Shown: one piece after another, positions 48,692-57,458 of the stretch
Position numbering within the stretch: the first letter of the stretch is position 1
Layout: every line of letters begins with the position of its first letter
DNA from: Bacillus sp. MYb209
GTDB lineage: Bacteria > Bacillota > Bacilli > Bacillales > Bacillaceae_G
Direction of reading: 5' to 3'
NCBI RefSeq assembly: GCF_002975175.1
Contig: NZ_PCNZ01000001.1
Location: 248,001 to 312,000 of the forward strand
Length of the DNA stretch: 64,000 bases
Program-made: the position numbers and the translations under genes
Notes under the pieces: model-generated
The model's input: the letters and a program-made list of their open reading frames with translations, nothing else
Database searches by the model: none
What the model was told of the DNA's origin: nothing

Positions 48692-49467
48692 TATTTCCCT
48701 CCACATAACGTAATGATATGTGTTTGGGAAGGTGCCCGAAAACGAAGAGGGAATAATGTTGTTCCATACCCATTACTAACAAAGAGAGTCGTATTAGAAT
48801 GCTTATATACGCCACCCTTTAAATACTTTTCAGATGGAAACAACCGAATCTGACCTCCATGTGTATGTCCACTTAATACGAGCGAAATTTGTTCTTTACC
48901 AGACATTTTCTTTATTATACCTGGGTTGTGACTAATTAAAATGCGAAAACCTTCTTCTTTACAATCAGACAACGCTAAATCTAAACGATCTCGTTCTAAT
49001 CCAACATCATCGATACCGAGTAAGCAAATTTTCTCTCCTAATTCAGACTCAAATACAAATCTTGTATTATCTAATACCTTCACATTATTTTCTATTAATA
49101 AAGCATCTAATTCGTGATATTCAATTTCATAATCATTATTTCCCCATACAAAATATACAGGGGCTATTTCTCTTAACTTTTGAATATTTAAAGAGATTTG
49201 CGATAAAGGTACTCCTTTTTCAGCTAAATCGCCGCCAATAATTACGATATCTGCTTTTCCTTTCACTCGTTCAATTAGCGAGCTAGAAATGATCCTTCTA
49301 TGAATATCCGAAATAAAAAAAACATTAACTTTTTGAAAACTTTCCGGAAATTCTTCGAATACTAAAGTATGTTCCAACACTGTATTACGCATCGCTTCTT
49401 TATACATTCCAAGAAGACATACAAAACCAATGCATATGAGAGTACATAATAATATAATCCATGACAT
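48691..49467 (-). CDS. ypbG: Calcineurin-like metallophosphoesterase (YpbG)
   Basis: A 258-residue protein with an N-terminal membrane anchor (WIILLCTLICIGFVCLLG) and a metal-dependent phosphoesterase domain: ISDIHR, GGDLAEKG, WGNNDYE, ISHNPG and HTHGGQIR, which give the two-metal centre. Matches B. subtilis YpbG by position near mecB. Substrate unknown. Coupled to the MerR gene. Confidence 0.88.
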   Translation of the reverse strand: MSWIILLCTLICIGFVCLLGMYKEAMRNTVLEHTLVFEEFPESFQKVNVFFISDIHRRIISSSLIERVKGKADIVIIGGDLAEKGVPLSQISLNIQKLREIAPVYFVWGNNDYEIEYHELDALLIENNVKVLDNTRFVFESELGEKICLLGIDDVGLERDRLDLALSDCKEEGFRILISHNPGIIKKMSGKEQISLVLSGHTHGGQIRLFPSEKYLKGGVYKHSNTTLFVSNGYGTTLFPLRFRAPSQTHIITLCGGK

Positions 49468-49536
49468 ATATTTTTTACTCTCCCTCCTCGTAAAGTATAG
49501 TCCTTAATTTTATGTGCAGCTATATCACTCATTTAG

Positions 49537-50016
49537 CTAGCTCTCATACTTCGTGGACTTATCTTTTATAGGAATTTTCAATTCTTGTCCTACTTTCACT
49601 TCGTCTTCTTGTAAATCATTATATTTTTTTATTATTTCTATCCCATTTTCATCTGAGAAATATTGCTTCGCTATACTTTCTAAAGTTTCTCCATCTTTCA
49701 CAACATGAGTTGCTACTTTCTCAGACTGCTTCTTTGATTCAGTCTTAGCTGAATCAAAGAAAATTACTTCAAACGCACTTTTCTCAGCATTATTACTATC
49801 ACTTTTTACCTGTATATACTTATCCGTATACCATAGGATACTAATAGGTAACAATATGAATAAAAATGTTAACACTCGGACGAAAATGTGATTCATTTTA
49901 AACTTTGGTTTTTTCTCTTTATTTCTATGAATTTCACTACGCGGCGGTAAACCTTCATCTTCTTCCACTCGCTCAACTTCTAACTCCTCTTCAAAATCAG
50001 GAATTCGTTTTCTCAT
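49537..50016 (-). CDS. ypbE: LysM domain membrane protein (YpbE-like)
   Basis: The 159 residues have an acidic, charged N-terminus, one membrane helix (VRVLTFLFILLPISILWY) and a C-terminal LysM domain (HVVKDGETLESIAKQYFS) that should bind peptidoglycan outside. Precedes ypbG and follows ypbD, as in B. subtilis. ATG at 50016 after GGTGGTGAA. Role unknown, perhaps wall-associated. Confidence 0.82.
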   Translation of the reverse strand: MRKRIPDFEEELEVERVEEDEGLPPRSEIHRNKEKKPKFKMNHIFVRVLTFLFILLPISILWYTDKYIQVKSDSNNAEKSAFEVIFFDSAKTESKKQSEKVATHVVKDGETLESIAKQYFSDENGIEIIKKYNDLQEDEVKVGQELKIPIKDKSTKYES

Positions 50017-50038
50017 GTTGTTCACCACCACCTTCCAT

Positions 50039-50602
50039 TTATTTTCTTAATTGGAGTCCCATTATAAAATCAACAAGAAAGTGTGCAAAGATCGTTATAA
50101 ATAAATTTCCTGTCCACTCGAATACATAACCAAAAACAAAACTAATAAAGCAGACGAAACAAAACAAAAAAGGCTTCGTTATATACCGAATATGTAACAC
50201 AGCAAAAATTAAACTCGCTATTACAATTCCGAAATGAGTCTGCACTACACCTCTAAATAAAAACTCTTCCGCAAAGCCAATAATAAACGTGATAACGAGT
50301 AAATGCATGACAGAAATCTCTTGAAACATTCTATCGTTAATGCCACCATCATCAAACCAAGATTCTGGAAACACTCGCATTGCAACATAATCTAATAACA
50401 CAATACAAATCGCTAACAAGCCACCTATTACAAGTATAGAAACCGGTTCCCATTTCCACAAACTATAAACTTCTCTTTTATCTTGAAATAATATATATGC
50501 TAGTAAACAACCGATACCAATAATGATTAGTTGTGTTATGTAGAGATTCAGTCTTATTTCTCTCGGACTCATATCTTCAACATTATGCCTTTGAATGTCC
50601 AT
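50039..50602 (-). CDS. ypbD: CPBP-family intramembrane metalloprotease (YpbD)
   Basis: About 187 residues with five to six membrane helices. The Abi/CPBP signature is present: GFAEEFLFRGVV, then HIRY and HFLVDF, giving the glutamate and histidines of the active site. The ATG at 50602 overlaps the recS stop (ATGA) with GGAGGA upstream. Substrate unknown. Confidence 0.85.
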   Translation of the reverse strand: MDIQRHNVEDMSPREIRLNLYITQLIIIGIGCLLAYILFQDKREVYSLWKWEPVSILVIGGLLAICIVLLDYVAMRVFPESWFDDGGINDRMFQEISVMHLLVITFIIGFAEEFLFRGVVQTHFGIVIASLIFAVLHIRYITKPFLFCFVCFISFVFGYVFEWTGNLFITIFAHFLVDFIMGLQLRK

Positions 50603-52131
50603 CATTCCTCCATCTTCCCTAGGCCGAAAAGCTTTTGTAACTCTGTTTCCCAATTATAGTCGAAAACTGACTGTTGCGCTCGTCTTTTTTTATACTCCGT
50701 TTTTGTAATACCACAGTAATCACAACAGTTTTCTATCTCTTTTTCCTTTCTATAACCGAATTGTTGTAATAAATATTCACGTCTACATCCTTGAACTTGT
50801 ATCCATGACTTCATATTTTCTAGCTCACTATATTTATTACGAAGTCTCACTTCCACTTCCGCTATTAATCTGTGCATTATTTCATCTGACAAGCTCTCTA
50901 GCATAAGATTTCGCTGTTGTATGATTCCAAGATGTTCAAGATGATAACGGATAAAACGCCAATATTGTTCATTAAATCTTGCTGCATTATAACAAATTTC
51001 TTCTACATCTTCTAATGGTAATACTTTCGTTTGAAACATTCTTTCTTGTAGTAACGAAAATAAAAATTGTATTTGCGATTTACTTGGTAATTCATCTTCA
51101 ATGATTGAAATTGGCAAATCGTGATCCAATGGACTACATAATAAAATGGCTATACTCAATTCTCCATCTCTTCCCGCTCTTCCAATTTCTTGTAAATAGG
51201 AAGCTACATTTGTCGGATATTGAAAATGAATAATATATCTTGTATTCGCCTTATTTACCCCCATCCCAAAAGCACTTGTACATATTACAATTTGCAACTG
51301 GTCATTCATAAACTGTTGTTGAATTAACATACGCTCTTCATGTTCCATACCACCATGATAAAAAGCTACACCTGTAATTCCTTTTCCTCTTAAATACTCG
51401 GTTAAACGCTCTGTCCAGGCCCTACTTGAACAATAAACAATACCAGGCCCTTGCAAATACATTACATGTTCAAAAAGCGCCTCTTTTTTTTCTTCTATTG
51501 TTTCCACAAATTGCACTTCCATCGCAATATTTGGACGATCAATTGAGTACACATGCTCAGCGATATTTTTTAGATTTAAACTTTCCGCTATATCTCGCAG
51601 TACATCCTTTGTCGCAGTTGCTGTTAATGCTAGTACTGTCGGAGATCCGATACTCTCAATTACTTTATCCAATTTTTTATAATCTGGCCGAAAATCATAG
51701 CCCCATTGTGAAATACAATGCGCTTCATCTACTACAAATAATGAAATATGAATTTTTTTCAATTCTCTTATTAGAAGTTCCGACTGCAACATCTCTGGTG
51801 ATACAAAAACAAATTTATAAAAAGATAGCTTTTTCATTGCTTCTCTTTTTTCAATTAACGTCCGAAAACTATTCAATGCAATAACTCGATTTTTCACGAC
51901 ATACTTTAATTGCGTAACTTGGTCTTCCATTAAAGATAATAATGGTGATACAACAAGCACCGTACCCTCTTGCAGAAGCCCCGGAAGTTGATAACAAATT
52001 GATTTTCCCCTTCCAGTCGGAAGCATTGCTACAACATCTTTTCCTTCCAATAAGTCCGTAATAACTCCTTTTTGCCCCGGACGAAATTCAGAATATCCAA
52101 ACCACTTATATAAATATTCCTCAAGCTTCAT
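50602..52131 (-). CDS. recS: RecQ-family ATP-dependent DNA helicase (RecS/YpbC type)
   Basis: A short RecQ homologue of 509 residues. Walker A is [14 protein letters not shown], the DEAH box is [16 protein letters not shown], and motif VI is GRAGRDGE. A zinc-like cluster [17 protein letters not shown] lies near the C-terminus; the HRDC domain of full RecQ is missing. It follows ypbB with an overlap of 11 bases, as ypbC (recS) does in B. subtilis. Confidence 0.92.
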   Translation of the reverse strand: MKLEEYLYKWFGYSEFRPGQKGVITDLLEGKDVVAMLPTGRGKSICYQLPGLLQEGTVLVVSPLLSLMEDQVTQLKYVVKNRVIALNSFRTLIEKREAMKKLSFYKFVFVSPEMLQSELLIRELKKIHISLFVVDEAHCISQWGYDFRPDYKKLDKVIESIGSPTVLALTATATKDVLRDIAESLNLKNIAEHVYSIDRPNIAMEVQFVETIEEKKEALFEHVMYLQGPGIVYCSSRAWTERLTEYLRGKGITGVAFYHGGMEHEERMLIQQQFMNDQLQIVICTSAFGMGVNKANTRYIIHFQYPTNVASYLQEIGRAGRDGELSIAILLCSPLDHDLPISIIEDELPSKSQIQFLFSLLQERMFQTKVLPLEDVEEICYNAARFNEQYWRFIRYHLEHLGIIQQRNLMLESLSDEIMHRLIAEVEVRLRNKYSELENMKSWIQVQGCRREYLLQQFGYRKEKEIENCCDYCGITKTEYKKRRAQQSVFDYNWETELQKLFGLGKMEE

Positions 52132-53182
52132 TTATACCCTCCATCCGCGCCAATACAAGACGGACTTCAAAATAAGAGATTTCCTCTCCAACCGCTTGCT
52201 TCAACACACGCAATTTACGTGTTTGTAATGCTTCAATTACTTTTGTTACTGTTTCTATTTTTTCTTTTTCCATAAACATCTCAATAGAAAATTCTTTTTC
52301 TCGTAAAGCAATTTCTACAAAATGGTCTTCTATCGTGGCAACCTTCAAGTTCCGAATTGTTGCTATTTCTTCTAAAGAGCGTCCTTGTCTCCAAAGATTA
52401 TATGTTTTTTTCGTTGATAAGCTAAATAAATCAGCTTTCTCATTTGGATAAGATATAATTTCAGCTAATAATGGAAACTCATTTTCTTTATTGCGAACTT
52501 CTTGAATAATGAAATGAATTGTACCCCAAAATAAAAAATAAACTCGAAATATATCTTGTTTCGTAATTACCGCTAATTGTTGTAAAGTACACCCAATACG
52601 TTCATACCCAGTTAACCGATATGTTACGATTGTCGCCTCTACTGGATTATTTTTTTGTAAAAGTGTATGCATTTCTTTCCATAATCTTTTAGCCAATTCA
52701 CTTCTCATATATGGTATTCCAGTGAGAAAACGTTTCACCCACATCATTATTTCTGTATCCTGTTGAATTGGAATAAATTTCGTATTCGCCTGTTGTAAAT
52801 TCGAAATGGTTTGAACGATCAATGATAATCTCTTCCAAAACGTTTCACCTATTTCACCATAGTGTAAACCATTTAAATACGTCGGAAAGGCAAAGTCACC
52901 TTCCCATTTGTTTAATTGCATGTTACCAGCAGTCGTTAACACATATGTATTATCATGTATACCTTGAACTAAATCCGTTTGTAACAACTTTGCAACTTCT
53001 TGATCATAATCAGCTCTATTTAATGATTTATAAATCCCAAACAAAAAAGAAATTTGAAACATATTCCCATCTTGTAATGTTTGCGATGATCTCTTTCCTT
53101 TTAATAAATAATAAATCGAAGAAACGGTTCTTTCACCATTCAATTGTTTTAAACAATATAATAAAGTATATTGTAGCTGCAT
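52121..53182 (-). CDS. ypbB: Helix-turn-helix protein YpbB
   Basis: A 353-residue soluble protein with a helix-turn-helix ([27 protein letters not shown]) near residue 260, as in the helicase-associated HTH domain of RecQ-like proteins. It is translationally coupled to recS, so they may act together in DNA metabolism. ATG at 53182 has GAGGTGG upstream. Function otherwise unknown. Confidence 0.82.
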   Translation of the reverse strand: MQLQYTLLYCLKQLNGERTVSSIYYLLKGKRSSQTLQDGNMFQISFLFGIYKSLNRADYDQEVAKLLQTDLVQGIHDNTYVLTTAGNMQLNKWEGDFAFPTYLNGLHYGEIGETFWKRLSLIVQTISNLQQANTKFIPIQQDTEIMMWVKRFLTGIPYMRSELAKRLWKEMHTLLQKNNPVEATIVTYRLTGYERIGCTLQQLAVITKQDIFRVYFLFWGTIHFIIQEVRNKENEFPLLAEIISYPNEKADLFSLSTKKTYNLWRQGRSLEEIATIRNLKVATIEDHFVEIALREKEFSIEMFMEKEKIETVTKVIEALQTRKLRVLKQAVGEEISYFEVRLVLARMEGINEA

Positions 53183-53353
53183 TACCGCTTCCACCTCTCA
53201 GTCTAACTTCATTCCTTTTTCAATACGATTGCACATTAACCGCTATTCATTTAACTTATCATGTTCACACTACATGCTTGTATATATTCTATTGTATCAA
53301 ACGAAATAACATTTAAGTATTTTGAAAATCTTATGAAATACTTCAAAAATAAG

Positions 53354-53383
53354 TTGACACTCTAATTGATAAGCATTATCATT
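53354..53383 (+). promoter_or_regulatory. Promoter of fer with Fur-like box
   Basis: -35 TTGACA (53354-53359), 18-base spacer, -10 TATCAT (53378-53383). TGATAAGCATTATCA (53367-53381) matches the 7-1-7 Fur consensus TGATAATnATTATCA with one mismatch and overlaps the -10. Iron-dependent control is inferred. Confidence 0.6.
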
Positions 53384-53425
53384 ATAATTTTATGTTGAAA
53401 AGTTTTAAAAACCGTTTTACAATAA

Positions 53426-53728
<303 letters not shown>

Positions 53729-53743
53729 TCTTTTATTAACTTC

Positions 53744-53779
53744 AAAAAATCCCCCTCATAAGTATGAGGGGGATTTTTT
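53744..53779 (+). terminator. Terminator after fer
   Basis: AAAAAATCCCCCTCAT, short loop, ATGAGGGGGATTTTTTG; works in both directions. Confidence 0.88.
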
Positions 53780-53845
53780 GCTCTCTTTTTCATTCTCACT
53801 AACAAAAAAACCATTAGCAGTTACGCTGCCAATGGTTTAATATTT

Positions 53846-54424
53846 TTAAGCATTTTTCATTTTTGCAAATACCCATACTTTCAAGCGTGAAAATAATGCT
53901 ACAAATACAATTGTTACAACAATTCCTTTAATTACATTAAACGGTAATATCGCCGTTACAATAGTTTGTCGCATAATATCACTAGACATAGCTGGTGAAT
54001 TTAAAAACCAAGTGTACGCTGGTAAAATAATAAAGTAATTTAACACACTCATAATAACTGTCATAGTAATTGTTCCTAGCATTAATCCTGTTGTTAAACT
54101 TTTTACTGTGCGATACTTTCGGAATAAGAATGCTGCTGGACCAATAAATAAACATCCTGCTATAAAATTTGCTACTTCTCCTACTGGTACTCCCGTTAAA
54201 CTTCCTTGAATTCCGTAATGCAAAATATTTTTTATCGCTTCTACAATTACACCTGCAATTGGACTAAAAATTATCGCTGCAATTAAAGCTGGCACATCAC
54301 TAAAATCAATTTTTAAAAATGGCGGAAGCCCTGGGAATGGAAAATCCAACATCATTAGTAAATATGCAATACTACTTAGCATCGCTACACTCACCATCTG
54401 CACTACACTGTTTTTTTGTTTCAT
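53846..54424 (-). CDS. ribU: Riboflavin ECF transporter S component RibU
   Basis: A 192-residue membrane protein with five to six helices; the FPFPGLPPFLKIDFSDVPAL segment is typical of riboflavin-specific S components. It needs the shared ECF energising module encoded elsewhere. An FMN riboswitch directly upstream proves the flavin link. ATG with AAGGAGAGAGAA upstream. Confidence 0.93.
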   Translation of the reverse strand: MKQKNSVVQMVSVAMLSSIAYLLMMLDFPFPGLPPFLKIDFSDVPALIAAIIFSPIAGVIVEAIKNILHYGIQGSLTGVPVGEVANFIAGCLFIGPAAFLFRKYRTVKSLTTGLMLGTITMTVIMSVLNYFIILPAYTWFLNSPAMSSDIMRQTIVTAILPFNVIKGIVVTIVFVALFSRLKVWVFAKMKNA

Positions 54425-54498
54425 CTTTCTCTCTCCTTTTCCATCGATCTTCTCATGGAAAGTGGAAAGGTTCTGCTATGCCTATTTTTTCATAGAAC

Positions 54499-54530
54499 GA
54501 AAAAACCCTTTGTGATTTACACAAAGGGAG
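54499..54530 (-). terminator. Expression-platform terminator of the FMN riboswitch
   Basis: Minus strand CCCTTTGTG, five-base loop, CACAAAGGG and six T, between the aptamer and the ribU start. A competing CGTTCAAA/TTTGAACG pair lies just before it. Confidence 0.8.
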
Positions 54531-54589
54531 AATTTTAAGGCACATCAAACAGACGTTCAAATACTTATCTTTTTTGAACGCTTGAACCT

Positions 54590-54724
54590 CCATCTTCTCC
54601 CATCCAGACTATACTGTCGGCTTTGGAATCACACCAAATCCTGCCTTAACGGCTCGCGGGCTTAGAACGACATTATTAACTGTTCATCACCGCCGGTCGG
54701 GATTTTCACCCTGCCCCGAAGATA
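54590..54724 (-). ncRNA. FMN riboswitch (RFN element)
   Basis: Minus strand begins CTTCGGGGCAGGGTGAAAA, has CCCGACCGGCGGTGA, the GCCCGCGAGC block, and ends GGATGGGAGAAGATGG: the conserved six-stem RFN core. Upstream of ribU with a terminator behind it, so FMN should stop transcription. Confidence 0.95.
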
Positions 54725-54748
54725 GACCGATATTCTATTTTCCACTTC

Positions 54749-54777
54749 ATTATACAACAACATGATTGTATTGTGAA
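54749..54777 (-). promoter_or_regulatory. Promoter of ribU
   Basis: Minus strand -35 TTCACA (54772-54777), 17-base spacer, -10 TATAAT (54749-54754), about 25 bases before the riboswitch. Confidence 0.75.
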
Positions 54778-54865
54778 CAAAAAAAGTGTAACTTACTAAA
54801 AATAAGTTATTAATTTTATATAATCAGAGAAACGATCACTATATTTTACAATACAACCCATATTT

Positions 54866-55024
54866 TTTATCCCGCATTAACGGGCAGTAAGACTCCCACC
54901 TCGAAATTCGGCGAATGCGAGGAAGTTAGGCGGGAGATCAACTGCCCGTAAAAGCCCGATTGGTGAGGGCTAATAATCAGTGGGGAGTGGAAAAAAACCC
55001 CCACTGATTAAAGTTTCACTTTAT
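54866..55024 (-). repeat. Complete bcr1-type repeat with TTTAT duplications
   Basis: A 159-base element flanked by TTTAT at 54866-54870 and 55020-55024, as expected of a target-site duplication. It can fold into nested stems: GGGCAGT/ACTGCCC, CTCCCACC with GGCGGGAG, and AATCAGTGGGG with CCCCACTGATT. I recognise the bcr1 repeat of the B. cereus group, described as about 155 bases with TTTAT duplications. The gap 54425-55128 otherwise holds the ribU control region. Confidence 0.85.
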
Positions 55025-55128
55025 AATTCGGTATTTCTCTTATGAATCCCCTAGTCATATGTCGTCAAAAGTGATAAGATGTTGAATTGTTAAGATAAGA
55101 ACATTTTCTGAGTTATGGAGGAAATGTC

Positions 55129-55815
55129 ATGAAGAAAGATAAAAGACACTCTATTCGAGAAGCAATGAAAAAAAACTTAAGAAAAGAATACTTTTATTTG
55201 AAAAAAGAATTACTTTTCTACTGTCCAATTGATCTAGGCACATTCTCAAGAGAGACATACTACGCTACTTTTGACCAAGATGGCATAAGTATTTATCAGT
55301 ATGATAAAAAAACAGAAAGTAAATTAAAATTGTGTGAACGTCATCCATGGAAGAGTTGGAATAAGGTAAAAGTTGATCACTATTTAACAACTTCTCAATT
55401 TATTTTCCAAGGTGAGCGAAACTGGATTTTATCCCTTTTCCAAAAAGGAAAAGAAGCTCAAAAAATAATTGAAGAACATACATCTTTACAAACGGAAGTT
55501 GTTTCCCGTCCGTTTTCCAAGAAACTTCCTGGTTTCCGTTCTGATACACCATTGAATAAATACATCGGTAGCATTTGTTACACTGCACTTATTGCATTTT
55601 TATTAAAATGGATGATTCCATTTCAAGCACCACAAATCGCCCTGTATTCTCTTTCAATTGGCTTTATGCTTCTTGGTTTACTTTGTCTTACAATTGGTCT
55701 AATCGAACCAACTATCGTACTATTTCGGACAAAAGAAAAAACAAGAACAAAAGTCTTTTACTTATATAGCTACTTAGCTATTTCTGGATTTATATGTGTC
55801 TTTATTTTTTGGTAA
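55129..55815 (+). CDS. Membrane protein of unknown function
   Basis: A 228-residue protein. The first 140 residues are soluble and basic, with a beta-rich middle (DGISIYQYDKKTESKLKL, WNKVKVDHY). Four membrane helices fill the C-terminal 90 residues. ATG with ATGGAGGAAATGTC upstream. It stands alone between a bcr1 element and a convergent M23 gene. The layout resembles PH-like domain membrane proteins, but I recognise no family. Confidence 0.8.
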   Translation: MKKDKRHSIREAMKKNLRKEYFYLKKELLFYCPIDLGTFSRETYYATFDQDGISIYQYDKKTESKLKLCERHPWKSWNKVKVDHYLTTSQFIFQGERNWILSLFQKGKEAQKIIEEHTSLQTEVVSRPFSKKLPGFRSDTPLNKYIGSICYTALIAFLLKWMIPFQAPQIALYSLSIGFMLLGLLCLTIGLIEPTIVLFRTKEKTRTKVFYLYSYLAISGFICVFIFW

Positions 55816-55818
55816 AAG

Positions 55819-55854
55819 AAACCGTCCCAAAAGATCTTTTGGGACGGTTTTTCG
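55819..55854 (+). terminator. Terminator after the unknown membrane protein gene
   Basis: AAACCGTCCCAAAAG and its complement CTTTTGGGACGGTTT around a two-base centre, followed by TTC. Confidence 0.82.
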
Positions 55855-55867
55855 TTAGGAATAGGTT

Positions 55868-55964
55868 GCTCTTATTGTCGTATTTTGTTGTTAAGTCGAT
55901 ATTTCTTGTAGAAATGTCGATATAATAAGAGCTATGTTCGATATATTTCAATTTGCGTCGATAT
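55868..55964. repeat. Four direct TCGATAT repeats at 20-21-base spacing with nested inverted repeats
   Basis: TCGATAT begins at 55896, 55917, 55938 and 55958. GCTCTTATT (55868) pairs with AATAAGAGC (55924), and inside it CGATATTTCT pairs with AGAAATGTCG (55897-55919). It lies between two convergent genes, so it is not a plain promoter. Confidence 0.6.
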
Positions 55965-56040
55965 AATTTCATTTACTATCGCAATCTTAAATAAGAAGAA
56001 AATAAATCTATTCAAAAGTTATGCTTTTGGGACGTTGCCT

Positions 56041-56655
56041 TTACTTGACGTATAGTTGTTGGTTCGGATAGATTTGCTCTTGTCGCAATCCATTCCTCAC
56101 TTTAATTTCCTCAACTGTCATACTAAATTTTCGAGCAATACCAACTAAAGTATCACCTTTTTGTACAATATATAGTGATGATGACACAACTTGATTTTTT
56201 TGTTCATTTAAAACAAGCAACGGATTCATCGCATTCCTTTTCTCCATCGTCCATCTCCCTTGATGCACTTCTAGATGTAAATGCGCTCCTCGCGATTCTC
56301 CTGTATTCCCTACCTCTCCAATTAGCTCTCCTTTTGAAATGTTATCCCCTTGAACTACATATCTCTTATTTAAATGCGCATAAACAGCCTCATATTCTCC
56401 ATGTTTAATAAACACAACATTTCCATAACTACTTGAAAAATAAGACTTTGTCACCTTACCATTTTGAATAGCTGCAACAGGCGTTCCAATAGGCGCAGCT
56501 ATATCAATACCATAGTGTTTCCCATGTCTTGTCCCAAAATAATCACTTATCTGCCCATCAACAGGCCATATCCACTGATTCCCTTCAGCGTAAACATGTA
56601 ATTGAGATAAAAATAATACACTCAATATCACCACGCCACATTTTAACGCTTTCAT
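56041..56655 (-). CDS. Secreted M23 peptidase with C-terminal LysM domain
   Basis: A 204-residue protein with signal sequence (KCGVVILSVLFLSQLHVYA). The lysostaphin-type M23 domain has HYGID (His47, Asp51) and HLHLEVH (His125, His127) for zinc. A LysM domain at about 160-204 (YIVQKGDTLVGIARKF) targets the wall. ATG at 56655 with GGAGGATGT upstream. It probably cuts peptide cross-bridges during wall or spore cortex remodelling. Confidence 0.88.
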   Translation of the reverse strand: MKALKCGVVILSVLFLSQLHVYAEGNQWIWPVDGQISDYFGTRHGKHYGIDIAAPIGTPVAAIQNGKVTKSYFSSSYGNVVFIKHGEYEAVYAHLNKRYVVQGDNISKGELIGEVGNTGESRGAHLHLEVHQGRWTMEKRNAMNPLLVLNEQKNQVVSSSLYIVQKGDTLVGIARKFSMTVEEIKVRNGLRQEQIYPNQQLYVK

Positions 56656-56740
56656 ATACATCCTCCGTTTTCTAATAACCGTCATACCTTCTCTATTGTG
56701 GGATATTACAGAAAAAAGTATACAAAAAAAAGAAAGTGTA

Positions 56741-57322
56741 TTACTCCACTTCCTTCTCTTCTTTATTACGAAAAACAAGTGCACTGCGGTTATATTCCAC
56801 ATCTTTCACTTGTAAACGTGCATTTATTACTCTAGCAAGCGCAAATAAATAATCAGATAACCTATTTACATACTTTAGAACAATTTCATTGGTTTCTCCT
56901 TCTTTTTGCAATGACACTATACAACGTTCTGCTCTTCTTATAACTGTACGTGCAATGTGTAGTGCAGCCGATACCTCGCTACCGCCTGGTAAAATAAAAC
57001 GCTCTAACGGCGGCGCTTCTTCTGTATACGAATCAATTCGTCTCTCTAAATACTCGACCATCTCTATCGTTACTTTATAGGGGATTTTCTTCTCTACTAT
57101 TGCTAAATCCCCTCCACAATCAAATAGTTCATGTTGAATATTTTCAAGTTCGTTATAAATGTTACGAAAACATTCCTCTTGTAATTTAGACATGGCATAT
57201 CCGATATGAGAATTCGCCTCATCAATTGTGCCATAAGCTTCTACACGTATATGATCTTTATCCACTCGGCCACCTATGACACTCGTTTCCCCTTTATCAC
57301 CTGTTTTTGTATAAAGTTTCAT
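56741..57322 (-). CDS. pduO: Cob(I)yrinic acid a,c-diamide adenosyltransferase (PduO type)
   Basis: ATP:cobalamin adenosyltransferase of 193 residues. The ATP loop TGDKGETSVIGG is at the N-terminus and the RTVIRRAERC motif near residue 130 binds the substrate. ATG with AGAGAGGTGTCG upstream. It stands between the M23 gene and resE without other cobalamin genes. Confidence 0.92.
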   Translation of the reverse strand: MKLYTKTGDKGETSVIGGRVDKDHIRVEAYGTIDEANSHIGYAMSKLQEECFRNIYNELENIQHELFDCGGDLAIVEKKIPYKVTIEMVEYLERRIDSYTEEAPPLERFILPGGSEVSAALHIARTVIRRAERCIVSLQKEGETNEIVLKYVNRLSDYLFALARVINARLQVKDVEYNRSALVFRNKEEKEVE

Positions 57323-57458
57323 TTCATCTCGACACCTCTCTTTTTATTTTAATTCTGATTATAAAAAAACTCTACCATTCTTTATTTAATTGCACTTACA
57401 AAAAAATAAAAAAACAGTAAAGCTTTTATTCATGATCAACTTAAAAAAACATATATAT

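Noticed and set aside
51426-51884. Plus-strand frame of 152 codons inside recS
   Set aside because: Longest shadow frame in the window, but wholly antisense to helicase motifs and without a ribosome site.
57323-57458. AT-rich gap after resE searched for a terminator
   Set aside because: A T-rich tail is present but no convincing stem was found.
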